DNA of 34,939 bases from a virus, in the IMG/VR virus record IMGVR_UViG_3300044796_000014, positions 1 to 34,939 of that record. One strand, given 5' to 3'. Made by a program: the position numbers and the translations under genes. Below the pieces are notes generated by a model. It saw only the letters and a program-made list of their open reading frames with translations. It had not been told where the DNA came from and ran no database searches. This document shows positions 1-7,264 of this stretch, piece by piece. Position 1 is the first letter of the stretch, and every line of letters begins with the position of its first letter.

Positions 1-1
1 G

Positions 2-91
2 GCGAGAATATTAGATGCTGGAGGTACTGCATTTGTAATAAACGAAAAGAATCTTGATGTATTAGAGGCTTATCTTAATGAAACAAGTTGA
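2..91 (+). CDS. C-terminal end of an unknown phage protein (5' truncated by window edge)
   Basis: An open frame runs in from the left edge and ends at TGA 89-91, encoding 29 residues that end in LEAYLNETS. The stop overlaps the start region of the next gene (ATG at 78) by 14 bp, which is typical of tightly packed phage genes and supports real coding. Nothing in the short fragment identifies a family. Confidence 0.55.
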   Translation, partial: ARILDAGGTAFVINEKNLDVLEAYLNETS

Positions 92-347
92 TATAGCCAA
101 TGCAGAAGATGTAGAGAAGCACCACAAAAAACTGCTGGATGCTATTAACACTAGCTTTGATGCAGAGAACAGCACAACTAGGTGTGTTGTGCTGGTGTTG
201 GATTTAGCAACTAAGCAGCTTAAAACGTGGTCGGCTAATGCATCGCTGTATGATGCTGGCTTTATGTTGCGAACAGGGTGTGAGATTATTGAGCAGAGAA
301 TTTTAGAAGGTTCACCTGATAAAAACTTTACTAAGGAGTTACACTAG
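78..347 (+). CDS. Small hypothetical phage protein (89 aa)
   Basis: I do not recognise this protein. It is a small soluble polypeptide with an acidic/lysine-rich N-terminal helix (about residues 8-30), a hydrophobic strand (VVLVLDL, about 37-43) and a C-terminal segment with one cysteine. A GAGG element lies about 11 bases upstream of the ATG, and the start lies inside the end of the preceding partial gene. It is followed after one base by the next gene, whose ribosome-binding site (AAGGAG) is inside this gene's 3' end. The packing implies an operon with the downstream DNA polymerase. No signal peptide or membrane segment is visible. Confidence 0.7.
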   Translation: MKQVDIANAEDVEKHHKKLLDAINTSFDAENSTTRCVVLVLDLATKQLKTWSANASLYDAGFMLRTGCEIIEQRILEGSPDKNFTKELH

Positions 348-348
348 C

Positions 349-765
349 ATGGAACAACTAAGCTTGATACCTACAATAGAACAACACGAAATTACAACAC
401 TAGCTATAGAAGCGGCAATTAAAAAGCTCATTCAAACGAAGTGTAAATACTACGTAATATCTCCAAACGGAACGCGCTATGATGGTGGGCTAGTGTTGGT
501 GCCAGAAAAGGTAGTGAAAATAAGAAAGCATGCCCCATCGAAACACCCACATGGAGCTATCAAAAAGTACTATGACCTATTCATGAACTACGACATGAAG
601 TCAGGGGATGTGTGTGTAATTCCTGTAGGTGGCGAGACTGTAGGTGGCCCAATTACTGCCGATGATATACGTGGGGCTTTAACATCGCATTTAAGTAATA
701 TCTGGGGTAACAAATCCTACACGTCTCTTATTCACAAAAACAACGTTCAAATAATGAGGAACTAG
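349..765 (+). CDS. Hypothetical phage early protein (138 aa)
   Basis: I do not recognise this protein. It begins at an ATG preceded by AAGGAG with good spacing. The N-terminal 30 residues look helical (IEQHEITTLAIEAAIKKLIQ), followed by a mixed alpha/beta region containing SPNGTRYDGG and VCVIPVGGETVGGP, then a C-terminal basic segment. There are no cysteine clusters, membrane segments or recognisable nucleotide-binding loops. It lies between two other small unknowns directly upstream of DNA polymerase, so a role in early replication or host takeover is possible, but this rests on position only. Confidence 0.7.
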   Translation: MEQLSLIPTIEQHEITTLAIEAAIKKLIQTKCKYYVISPNGTRYDGGLVLVPEKVVKIRKHAPSKHPHGAIKKYYDLFMNYDMKSGDVCVIPVGGETVGGPITADDIRGALTSHLSNIWGNKSYTSLIHKNNVQIMRN

Positions 766-767
766 AA

Positions 768-1103
768 ATGCAAAACGAGAGAAATAAGTACGAACTGCAC
801 CCTGCGCTGCTGGCCTATATGTACCCGATAGCTCGCCCGGATGTGAAGGTTCCTGAGACGAGTCTTAAACCCTACGTAGTGTGTAAAGATGGTGTACTAC
901 AAACCCCCGCAGGTGCACCCATAGTACGCACACCGAAACCTGCAGCGCCTAAAGAAATAAATTATAAGGTTAAGCTTAATGGCCGACAGCTTGTAGGTGC
1001 TAAGGTAGATGTCTATGAAAAGCAAATAAACATTACCTCGGCTGGGTCTGAACGAGCTGTGAAACCTGTTGCGAAGTCACATAAAAAGGCGGTTAAAAAA
1101 TAA
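768..1103 (+). CDS. Hypothetical basic protein upstream of DNA polymerase (111 aa)
   Basis: I do not recognise this protein. It is rich in proline and lysine. The middle (about residues 45-70) is a Pro/Ala/Lys linker, followed by a strand-rich segment (INYKVKLNGRQLVGAKVDVY) and a strongly basic tail ending KSHKKAVKK, which suggests nucleic-acid contact. A GAGGA ribosome-binding site precedes the ATG at 768. Its TAA stop overlaps the polymerase ATG by one base (TAATG, 1101-1105), so the two are probably translationally coupled. The coupling hints at a replication accessory role, but this is inference from position and charge. Confidence 0.7.
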   Translation: MQNERNKYELHPALLAYMYPIARPDVKVPETSLKPYVVCKDGVLQTPAGAPIVRTPKPAAPKEINYKVKLNGRQLVGAKVDVYEKQINITSAGSERAVKPVAKSHKKAVKK

Positions 1104-3067
1104 TGGAAGCACCGTTTAAGCAGGTAATGGTTTTGGATTTTGAAACATATTGGGATAGTCAGAGCTACACGCTTTCTAAAATGACGACGGAAGAATATAT
1201 CCGAGACTCTAAGTTTAAAGCATGGGGCATGGCCTATAAGTTCTTAGGCGATGATAAGATTCGTTGGGTACACCGGTCTGACTTGCAGGCGTTCTTTGAT
1301 AAGGTGGACTGGACTGCTACAGCTGTTATAGCGCATAACAGCATGTTTGATGTGGCTATACTGGCGTGGGTGTATGGGCATGTGCCGTGTTTTATCTTTG
1401 ATACCTTGAGTATGGCACGAGCGCTGCATGGCGTAGAAGTAGGTAACAGCCTAGCTAAGCTAGCAGCACGATTTAACTTGCCTCCTAAAGGTAAAGCGCT
1501 GTACAGCACAGATGGCAAGACGGTATTAAGTCACGCAGTTGAAGATGAGTTATCAGAGTACTGTAAGCATGACGTGTTCTTATGCGCAGAGATATTTAAA
1601 GAGCTGATTAAAGATTTTCCTAAAGACGAGTTGCGCTTAATAGACATGACACAGCGTATGTTTATAAAGCCACGGCTTGTGCTGGATACTAAACTACTAG
1701 TGGAAGTGATAGAAGAAGAGAAACTAAAACGGGAAACACTCTTAACTACACTAGGAGTAACAGATGAAGACCTTGCAAGCAATGATAGGTTCGCAGAGAA
1801 ACTTTCCCAGATTGGGAATTTGGTACCGCCCAAAAAGATCAGCAAGCAAACAGGCAAAGAGGCGTGGGCGTTTGCGAAAACAGATGCCGTGTTTCAGTCA
1901 CTTCTAAACAGTGAGAACGAGGAGGTTGCTCTCCTGTGCGAAGCACGCCTTGCAGTTAAAAGCACGCTTGAAAGAACCCGCTCGCAGAGATTTTTGGATA
2001 TTTCAGCCAGAGGTACGCTCCCTGTGCCGCTATCTTATTATGGTGCGCATACGGGGCGCTGGGCAGCAGCACGCGGGGCTAGCATAAACCTGCAGAACTT
2101 GAAGCGTAACAGTAAACTACGCAAGGCTATTATGGCCCCAAAGGGCAGTGTGCTGGTAGTAGGTGACTTATCCCAGATAGAACCACGTGTGCTAGCGTAC
2201 TTGTCAGATAACACAGATTTGTTGGATATATTTAAGTCTGGAGCAGACCCCTATGCTGCGTTTGGGGCACGTATGTTTGGTGTACCGGGCATGACTAAGG
2301 AATCCCACCCGGCGCTTCGCCAGAGTGCAAAAAGCGCCCTTCTTGGGGCAGGCTTCGGGTTAGGGTGGGCGAGCTTTGCGCAACAGCTTCTAACAGGGTT
2401 CTTGGGTGCCCCGCCTGTAATGTACACTGTAGAGGATGCCAAGCTGTTAGGTGTGACTGAGGATGAAGTGGATGCATTTATACGCTATGAGCCATTTTAT
2501 AAACGGGCGCTGGAAATACCGCGCATATGTACAGACAGTGAAATACTGATACATTGCATTGCAGCAAAGAAGATTATTGATTTATACCGTGGATCTAGCC
2601 AGGAGACGGTAGCTTTTTGGAAGCTTTGTACAGCTGCACTTGAGGGTGTTCTAAGCGGGAATGGCAAGCCTTTTACTTACAAATGCCTTGAGTTTTCCCG
2701 TGAAAAAATACGCCTTCCCAACGGCATGTATTTGCGCTATCCTAATTTGGCGTGGGATGAAAAAGAAAAGGAATGGCAATACGGTGAGGGGGCTAATATC
2801 ACCCGCCTGTATGGTGGCAAGATGACTGAGAACATAGTCTCTGCCGTGGCTCGCATTGTAATGACTGATGCTATGCTGAAGATTGGTGATTGGGCTGATA
2901 TATCGCTTACTGTTCATGACGAGTTGGTAGTTATTGCTGATGCAAATGAAGCTGAAGATGTGGCTACATATGTGAAAGAAGCACTGATAGAAGACCCTAA
3001 GTTTATGCCGGGGATTCCATTGGCATGCGATGTAAGCTACGCAGAACGATATGGAGATGCAAAATAA
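1103..3067 (+). CDS. polA: Family A (PolI-type) DNA polymerase with 3'-5' exonuclease
   Basis: Replicative DNA polymerase of the phage, 654 aa, the usual size for phage PolA lacking the 5'-nuclease domain. The N-terminal proofreading exonuclease is intact: exo I LDFET (D12, E14), exo II AHNSMFD (N79, D83) and exo III EYCKHD (Y153, D157). The polymerase domain shows GRW...NLQNLKR (about 318-335), motif A GDLSQIEPR (D355), motif B RQSAKSALLGAGFG (K410) and motif C TVHDE (H605, D606, E607). Relative to E. coli Pol I, motif B aligns so that Phe762 is Leu (L414) and Tyr766 is Phe (F418), the Leu762 variant known from virioplankton polymerases. The start is fixed by a TAATG overlap with the upstream gene. 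The gene heads a replication block containing helicase, primase and nuclease genes. Confidence 0.96.
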   Translation: MEAPFKQVMVLDFETYWDSQSYTLSKMTTEEYIRDSKFKAWGMAYKFLGDDKIRWVHRSDLQAFFDKVDWTATAVIAHNSMFDVAILAWVYGHVPCFIFDTLSMARALHGVEVGNSLAKLAARFNLPPKGKALYSTDGKTVLSHAVEDELSEYCKHDVFLCAEIFKELIKDFPKDELRLIDMTQRMFIKPRLVLDTKLLVEVIEEEKLKRETLLTTLGVTDEDLASNDRFAEKLSQIGNLVPPKKISKQTGKEAWAFAKTDAVFQSLLNSENEEVALLCEARLAVKSTLERTRSQRFLDISARGTLPVPLSYYGAHTGRWAAARGASINLQNLKRNSKLRKAIMAPKGSVLVVGDLSQIEPRVLAYLSDNTDLLDIFKSGADPYAAFGARMFGVPGMTKESHPALRQSAKSALLGAGFGLGWASFAQQLLTGFLGAPPVMYTVEDAKLLGVTEDEVDAFIRYEPFYKRALEIPRICTDSEILIHCIAAKKIIDLYRGSSQETVAFWKLCTAALEGVLSGNGKPFTYKCLEFSREKIRLPNGMYLRYPNLAWDEKEKEWQYGEGANITRLYGGKMTENIVSAVARIVMTDAMLKIGDWADISLTVHDELVVIADANEAEDVATYVKEALIEDPKFMPGIPLACDVSYAERYGDAK

Positions 3068-3079
3068 AAAGGATAAAAC

Positions 3080-3373
3080 ATGAAGTTACCAAAAACTGTA
3101 CTGATAAACAGGAAACGATTCACGTTCAAGACGGTGAAATCCAAGTCGTACTTTGGTCAGATTCACTACCAGAGCCGAATAATAGCATTGTCCACATTGG
3201 ACCGAAAGTCAGGAAAAATGCCAAGCAAAAAACGAATGGATGAAACACTGGTGCATGAGTTAACACACGGTGTACTGTATGAAATGGGTCTTGAGCATAT
3301 GGCGTATGATGAAAAGTTTGTAACGCGGTTTGCAAAGTTGTTTAACAACGCAATTTATAGCTTAGAATACTAA
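3080..3373 (+). CDS. Small zinc metallopeptidase-like protein (HELTH motif)
   Basis: A 97-residue protein with a clear HExxH zinc-binding motif, ETLVHELTHGVLYEMG (H59, E60, H63), on a predicted helix as in minimal metallopeptidases of the SprT/ImmA/WSS1-like 'gluzincin' class. A third ligand is not certain; E73 or H74 in LEHMAYDEKF are candidates. The N-terminal half is basic and strand-rich (RKRFTFKTVKSKSYFGQIHY). An AAAGGA ribosome-binding site precedes the ATG. It lies 12 bases after the polymerase stop and 13 before the nuclease gene. Small HExxH proteins are common in phage replication regions, but their substrates are mostly unknown. Peptidase activity is inferred from the motif. Confidence 0.75.
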   Translation: MKLPKTVLINRKRFTFKTVKSKSYFGQIHYQSRIIALSTLDRKSGKMPSKKRMDETLVHELTHGVLYEMGLEHMAYDEKFVTRFAKLFNNAIYSLEY

Positions 3374-3386
3374 CCCAGAGGGCAGT

Positions 3387-4055
3387 ATGATTAAATCATG
3401 GTCGCACAGTGCTATTAAAGATTTTGAATCCTGCCCTCGCAAGTACCATGAAGTGCGAGTGTTAAAAAAGTATCCGTTTGAAGAAACTGACCAATCTATA
3501 TATGGCACTAACTTACACAAGGCCATCGAAGATTACATAGAACGTGGAATTTGTTTACCGCATGAGTTTATTTTTGTGCGGGATGTAGTTGATGCAGTAA
3601 TACACAGATCCGGTGAGAAGATGGCTGAAGTAAAGATGGCTTTTGATTCACACCTTGCAGCTGTAGATTGGTTTGACCCTACTGTATGGGTTCGCGGTAT
3701 TGCAGATTTGATAATTCTAGACCATGAAAATAATCATGCGTGGCTGGTAGACTGGAAAACAGGCAGCAATAGGTACCCAGATAAAGGCCAGCTAGAGTTA
3801 ATGAGCATAATGATTATGACCATGTTTCCTAATATTGATTTTGTTAGTTCTGCGCTGATATATTTGGTGAAGAATGACATGGTTAAAGGACGTATGGCAC
3901 GCAGTGAGATGCCCAAACACTGGCAGCAGTATAGAGAACGGTTTGATAATATACTATATGCTGATGAAGCAGGGCAATGGCAAGAGCAACAGTCTGGGCT
4001 TTGCAAAAAACACTGCCCTGTATTGGATTGTATGTTTAATGGTAGAGCTAACTGA
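3387..4055 (+). CDS. PD-(D/E)XK exonuclease, RecB/Cas4-like, with candidate Fe-S cysteines
   Basis: A 222-aa nuclease of the PDDEXK_1 (RecB/Cas4/AddB) family. The N-terminus has the family signature SHSAIKDFESCPRKY (C16), then GTNLHKAIEDY (H44), GIADLI (D107), VDWKTG (D122, K124) and a following Gln in GQLEL (Q135), which together make the metal-dependent active site. The C-terminus has C206-x3-C210-x4-C215 (CKKHCPVLDC). With C16 this gives the four cysteines that hold a 4Fe-4S cluster in Cas4 and AddB. It probably acts as a recombination or end-processing exonuclease in phage replication. No cas genes or CRISPR array are nearby, so adaptation is unlikely. The start at 3387 has a GAGGG ribosome-binding site. 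The HNH gene begins 10 bases after its stop. Confidence 0.9.
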   Translation: MIKSWSHSAIKDFESCPRKYHEVRVLKKYPFEETDQSIYGTNLHKAIEDYIERGICLPHEFIFVRDVVDAVIHRSGEKMAEVKMAFDSHLAAVDWFDPTVWVRGIADLIILDHENNHAWLVDWKTGSNRYPDKGQLELMSIMIMTMFPNIDFVSSALIYLVKNDMVKGRMARSEMPKHWQQYRERFDNILYADEAGQWQEQQSGLCKKHCPVLDCMFNGRAN

Positions 4056-4065
4056 GGAGTTTAAA

Positions 4066-4353
4066 ATGCCATACGTAAATAAGAAACGGCCGTACGTCAA
4101 AGAATGGGCACAGCAAGAAGCACGTGATGAAAAACCAGCGCGTGCTGAACGTGCGCGTGCTAGGTATAAGCTGGATAAAGAAGGGGTGGATAGAGCGGGT
4201 AAAGATATTGACCACAAGAAGCCTGTATCTAAAGGTGGCACTAATGCCGATAGTAACTTGCAGGTAGTAGCCCCTAGTAAGAATAGATCTTTTACAAGGA
4301 ACCCAGACCATACAGTAAAGATAAATAAACCTAAGAAGAAAAAGGAGAAGTGA
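4066..4353 (+). CDS. HNH endonuclease-like small protein
   Basis: A 95-residue basic protein. The core IDHKKPVSKGGTNADSNLQ, with D49-H50, N64 and N73, fits a compact HNH (His-Asn-Asn) beta-beta-alpha-metal nuclease fold: 'DH' on the first strand, GG turn, N in the loop and a final Asn on the helix. The N-terminal third is an Arg/Ala/Glu-rich helix and the tail is a run of lysines, both suited to DNA binding. The zinc-binding CxxC pairs seen in some HNH proteins are absent. I chose ATG 4066, which follows GAGGAG at good spacing, over longer in-frame extensions that would overlap the nuclease gene. It could act as a structure-specific nuclease or as a homing-type free-standing HNH. Confidence 0.85.
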   Translation: MPYVNKKRPYVKEWAQQEARDEKPARAERARARYKLDKEGVDRAGKDIDHKKPVSKGGTNADSNLQVVAPSKNRSFTRNPDHTVKINKPKKKKEK

Positions 4354-4354
4354 T

Positions 4355-4792
4355 ATGAGTTTTTTTACACAGGCATTTGGGCTGGTAGACCCACAAGCAG
4401 CACTAAATGGAAGTGGCAGCATACCGATAGGCGCATAACAATATACACATGCTATGAATAATGCAGCACAAAATAACCTTTCTAATGCATCACTAGGCGG
4501 CATTATTAATTCAACTAATGCAGCAAAAAACGTGTATGGACCGCAGCCTTCACAACAGAACATAAGTAAAATACTGACGGCACATATAACACAGGATATG
4601 TTAGATAGTGAGCCATTTAAAGTATCGCTACAAGTAGCAGAGGATTTATGGCGAGCAGCACATGGAGATTCATGGATTGAAGTTGGCAAACTTAATGACT
4701 TTCATTACGGCATAGCATGCCGATTACTTATGCGCAATAAGCTAGAGAAATTTGTAGTGGCGTATAACGAAGTAGTTAGAGTAGTAGACTAA
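4355..4792 (+). pseudogene. Small phage protein ORF interrupted by an in-frame TAA
   Basis: An AGGAG ribosome-binding site precedes ATG 4355, which opens a 27-codon frame ending at TAA 4436-4438. The same frame is then open without interruption to TAA 4790-4792. The second part contains an ATG at 4454 with no ribosome-binding site, giving 112 residues. Changing TAA to CAA would give GAQQYTHAMNNAAQNN, a natural-looking Gln/Asn-rich continuation, so a C-to-T nonsense mutation is the simplest reading. The restored protein would be 145 aa, with an N-terminal FGLVDPQAALNGSG segment and a C-terminal LWRAA...YGIACRLL domain. Alternatives are reinitiation at 4454, readthrough, or a sequencing/assembly error. 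The C-terminal half loosely resembles that of the next gene. Function unknown. Confidence 0.7.
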
Positions 4793-4802
4793 GGAGAAAA
4801 TA

Positions 4803-5228
4803 ATGACTTTAGATATTTTTCAGAAACCTTGGGTGGGGAGTGAGCAAAACTTTGATGGGCATACAGATGAAGATAGGGAATACCTAAGAATGAAAGAAAG
4901 ATATGAAAGGGCAAGGTGGGAGCATAAAAATTTGTACATACAACCTAAAAAACAACAAAGTTCAACCAACCACTTTAGTATCGGGCATATTTTAGATTAT
5001 GAAGTACATAAACTTTCAATAGAAACAATGAATGATTTATGGAAGGCTAGGTTTACTGAACCGTTTAGGGTGGCTACGGGAAGTTCGTCTGTGGATACAC
5101 TAGGGCATTTTATGTTCTCTATAGGAGTTGTGCTGTATCGCATCGGAATTATTAGAGCAGAGTACAATCCAAGCACTGATGAATGGGTATACGTACAGGG
5201 GAGTATTAATGGGAGAATTAATAAGTAA
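4803..5228 (+). CDS. Hypothetical phage protein (141 aa), possible paralogue of the preceding broken ORF
   Basis: Starts at ATG 4803 after an AAGGAG ribosome-binding site. The N-terminal half is highly charged and probably helical (DREYLRMKERYERARWEHKN). The C-terminal half contains NDLWKARFTEPFRVA and an aromatic strand-rich end with YNPSTDEWVYV. The spacing of DLW(K/R)A, the hydrophobic middle and the final YN..(V/W) segment parallels the end of the preceding interrupted ORF, so the two may derive from an old duplication, though identity is low. Its TAA stop overlaps the helicase ATG by one base (TAATG, 5226-5230), implying coupling with the helicase. No family is recognised. Confidence 0.75.
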   Translation: MTLDIFQKPWVGSEQNFDGHTDEDREYLRMKERYERARWEHKNLYIQPKKQQSSTNHFSIGHILDYEVHKLSIETMNDLWKARFTEPFRVATGSSSVDTLGHFMFSIGVVLYRIGIIRAEYNPSTDEWVYVQGSINGRINK

Positions 5229-6796
5229 TGGAAATTTTTGCAAACAAAGTTCTTGTATTAAAGACTAAAGACCCCCAGAAATTCAGCATCATACCTAAGA
5301 GTAAAGACCTTGGTATGGATAGTTCTGGCATGCATGAAATTGCTGTGCACTGGGGATTAGATGAAGCACGTGTGCTAAAAAATATGGGGTTCTTAAATAC
5401 ACCCTCGCCAATACAGAAAGAATATGATTGGCCGGGCAAGTACAAACCCATGCAGCACCAAATAGACACTGCGTCTTTTCTAACAATGAATCGCAAAGCT
5501 TTTGTGTTGAGTGAAGCTGGTACTGGTAAAACAGTTGCTGCACTATGGGCCGCTGATTATCTTATGGGTAAAGGTGAAGTTCGCCGTATTCTTGTTATCT
5601 GTCCATTGTCTATCATGCGTTCTGCGTGGATGGGGGATATTACGAAGAGTATAATTCATAGAAGTGCAGTAGTTGCGTATCACACAGATGGGAGTAAGCG
5701 TGTGGAACTGGTGAGAAAAAACTACGAAATAGTAATCACAAACTACGATGGCTTGAACATAATTAAAGACGAGATAATCCGCGATGGTACATTTGATTTA
5801 ATAATTGCAGATGAAGCATCGCACTACCAAAACACGGCTACTACTCGGTGGAAGAACCTGAATTTAATAATGAAAGCGCATCCACAGACTATGTTGTGGA
5901 TGATGACAGGTACACCTGCTGCGCAGTCGCCAGAGCAGGCATACGGACTTGCCAAACTTATAAACCCTACAGCAATTCCTAAGTTTGTTTCTGCATGGCG
6001 GGATATGGTTATGAATAAAATATCCATGTACAAGTGGGTGCCTAAGCCCGGTGCTAATCAGCGAGTGTTTGATGCACTGCAACCTGCTATACGCCACACT
6101 AAAGCAGAGTGCCTGGACTTACCGCCTGTGCTTACGGTAACGCGTGACATCGAAATGACGCCACAACAAAAGAAATATTACAGGTTATTAAAAGATAATA
6201 TGCTGGTGAATGCATCTGGTGAAACTATCACAGCTGTAAATGCTGCTGCAGGTGTTAATAAGTTACTGCAGATAAGTAGCGGTGGTGCTTATACAGACAC
6301 ACATGAAACGCTGCAGTTTGATTGTAAGCCGCGCCTTAACGTACTAATGGAAGTGATTGAAGAAACGAGCCGTAAGATTTTAATATTTGTTCCATATCGG
6401 CATAGCATAGCTTTCATTGAAGAGTTTTTAACTAAAGAAAAAATAAACTGTGCACTAATACACGGAGATGTTTCTGTAACTAAGCGTACTGATATATTTA
6501 AGCGGTTCCAAGAAGACGCAGATTTAAAAGTGCTGATTATTCAGCCACAGGCGGCATCGCATGGTGTTACTTTAACAGCTGCAGACACAGTTGTTTTTTG
6601 GGGCCCTGTTATGAGCTTGGAGACGTATATTCAATGTATAGCCCGCGCTGATAGATTTGGGCAAGATAGCGACAAAGTTACAGTAGTACACTTGCAGAGC
6701 AGTGACATTGAGCGCCGGATGTTCAGGCGTTTAGCAGATAGAGAAGTATTACATGAGGGCCTTGTGAAACTATATGAAGAAGAACTTCATGATTAG
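5228..6796 (+). CDS. SF2 DNA helicase, SNF2/DEAD-like
   Basis: A 522-aa two-domain superfamily 2 helicase/translocase. Domain 1 has the Q-like QHQIDTASFL, motif I EAGTGKT (K101, T102), motif II DEAS (D195, E196) with a following His, and motif III MMTGTPA (about 226-231). Domain 2 has motif IV-like LIFVPY (about 385-390), HGDV (412-415) and motif VI QCIARADRFGQ (469-479) with the arginine finger. The architecture is that of SNF2-type phage helicases, which translocate on duplex DNA, remodel forks or displace proteins. There is no accessory DNA-binding domain. It sits in one operon with PolA and the nuclease, so replication or recombination is the likely setting. Start fixed by TAATG coupling with the upstream gene. 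Confidence 0.93.
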   Translation: MEIFANKVLVLKTKDPQKFSIIPKSKDLGMDSSGMHEIAVHWGLDEARVLKNMGFLNTPSPIQKEYDWPGKYKPMQHQIDTASFLTMNRKAFVLSEAGTGKTVAALWAADYLMGKGEVRRILVICPLSIMRSAWMGDITKSIIHRSAVVAYHTDGSKRVELVRKNYEIVITNYDGLNIIKDEIIRDGTFDLIIADEASHYQNTATTRWKNLNLIMKAHPQTMLWMMTGTPAAQSPEQAYGLAKLINPTAIPKFVSAWRDMVMNKISMYKWVPKPGANQRVFDALQPAIRHTKAECLDLPPVLTVTRDIEMTPQQKKYYRLLKDNMLVNASGETITAVNAAAGVNKLLQISSGGAYTDTHETLQFDCKPRLNVLMEVIEETSRKILIFVPYRHSIAFIEEFLTKEKINCALIHGDVSVTKRTDIFKRFQEDADLKVLIIQPQAASHGVTLTAADTVVFWGPVMSLETYIQCIARADRFGQDSDKVTVVHLQSSDIERRMFRRLADREVLHEGLVKLYEEELHD

Positions 6797-6799
6797 TAG

Positions 6800-6828
6800 T
6801 TGCGCATTAATTAAAAGAAGTGTATAAA
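6800..6828 (+). promoter_or_regulatory. Possible sigma70-type promoter before the coiled-coil gene
   Basis: In the 63-base gap between the helicase and the next gene, TTGCGC (6800-6805) and TATAAA (6823-6828) are separated by 17 bases. The -10 matches consensus at 5 of 6 positions, but the -35 at only 3 of 6. This is one of the few gaps in the left arm large enough for a promoter. The assignment is by eye and weak. Confidence 0.3.
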
Positions 6829-6859
6829 GATAGACATAATACTTACAAGGAAAAACAAA

Positions 6860-7255
6860 ATGGACTCGGTTAAAATAGATGCGCTGGTACAGGCATACAG
6901 AAATATACGTGCAGCAAAAGAAGAATTGACCAAAGGTTTTGAAGCAGAACTAGGAAATCTTGAATCAGAACAAGATGTTGTTTCAAGTGCACTAAAAGGG
7001 TATATGCTTGAAGCCGGTTTGAAATCCCTAAAAACGGAACAGGGCACGGTATCTTTGCTGCAAAAGACGCGGTACTTCACTAATGATTGGGAAGAGTTTG
7101 ATAAGTTTGTATTAGAGCATAAGGCTACTTCGCTATTTGAACGCCGTATTGCTCAGACCAATCTAAAGACGTTTCTGGAAGACAACCCCGGAGTAATCCC
7201 ACCCGGACTGAATTCAGAATCCAAGTATGAAATATCTGTACGTAAACCTACTTAA
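6860..7255 (+). CDS. Coiled-coil early protein, possibly Gam-like (host nuclease inhibitor type)
   Basis: A 131-aa protein. Residues about 5-55 form a long amphipathic helix (YRNIRAAKEELTKGFEAELG and on), followed by a strand-rich segment KSLKTEQGTVSLLQKTRYF, a helix with DWEEFDKFVLEHKA, and a C-terminal PPGLN...YEISVRKPT strand. A long helical hairpin followed by a small beta region and a 'W..F..FV' helix is reminiscent of Mu Gam-like DNA-end-binding proteins and similar phage proteins next to exonucleases. I cannot confirm membership from the sequence alone. An AAGGA ribosome-binding site precedes the ATG. Codons 57-66 (7030-7058) are nearly identical to the start of the next gene. Confidence 0.75.
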   Translation: MDSVKIDALVQAYRNIRAAKEELTKGFEAELGNLESEQDVVSSALKGYMLEAGLKSLKTEQGTVSLLQKTRYFTNDWEEFDKFVLEHKATSLFERRIAQTNLKTFLEDNPGVIPPGLNSESKYEISVRKPT

Positions 7256-7264
7256 GGAAAGAAC

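Noticed and set aside
3025-3243. 72-codon frame overlapping the polymerase end and the HELTH gene
   Set aside because: It overlaps two convincing genes in another frame, has no family resemblance, and the HExxH frame is clearly the real one.
3387-4055. Cas4 as part of a CRISPR-Cas system
   Set aside because: No cas1/cas2 or repeat array is visible; the gene is set in a phage replication operon.
4436-4438. Stop-codon reassignment (TAA, or TGA at 34524) as explanation of the broken ORFs
   Set aside because: Many intact genes in the window end at TAA and TGA with tight start overlaps, so both codons work as stops here.
4048-4689. 213-codon open frame on the - strand
   Set aside because: It lies opposite the HNH gene and the broken ORF, has no ribosome-binding site or recognisable fold, and is Cys/Ser/Leu-rich in the way of antisense frames.
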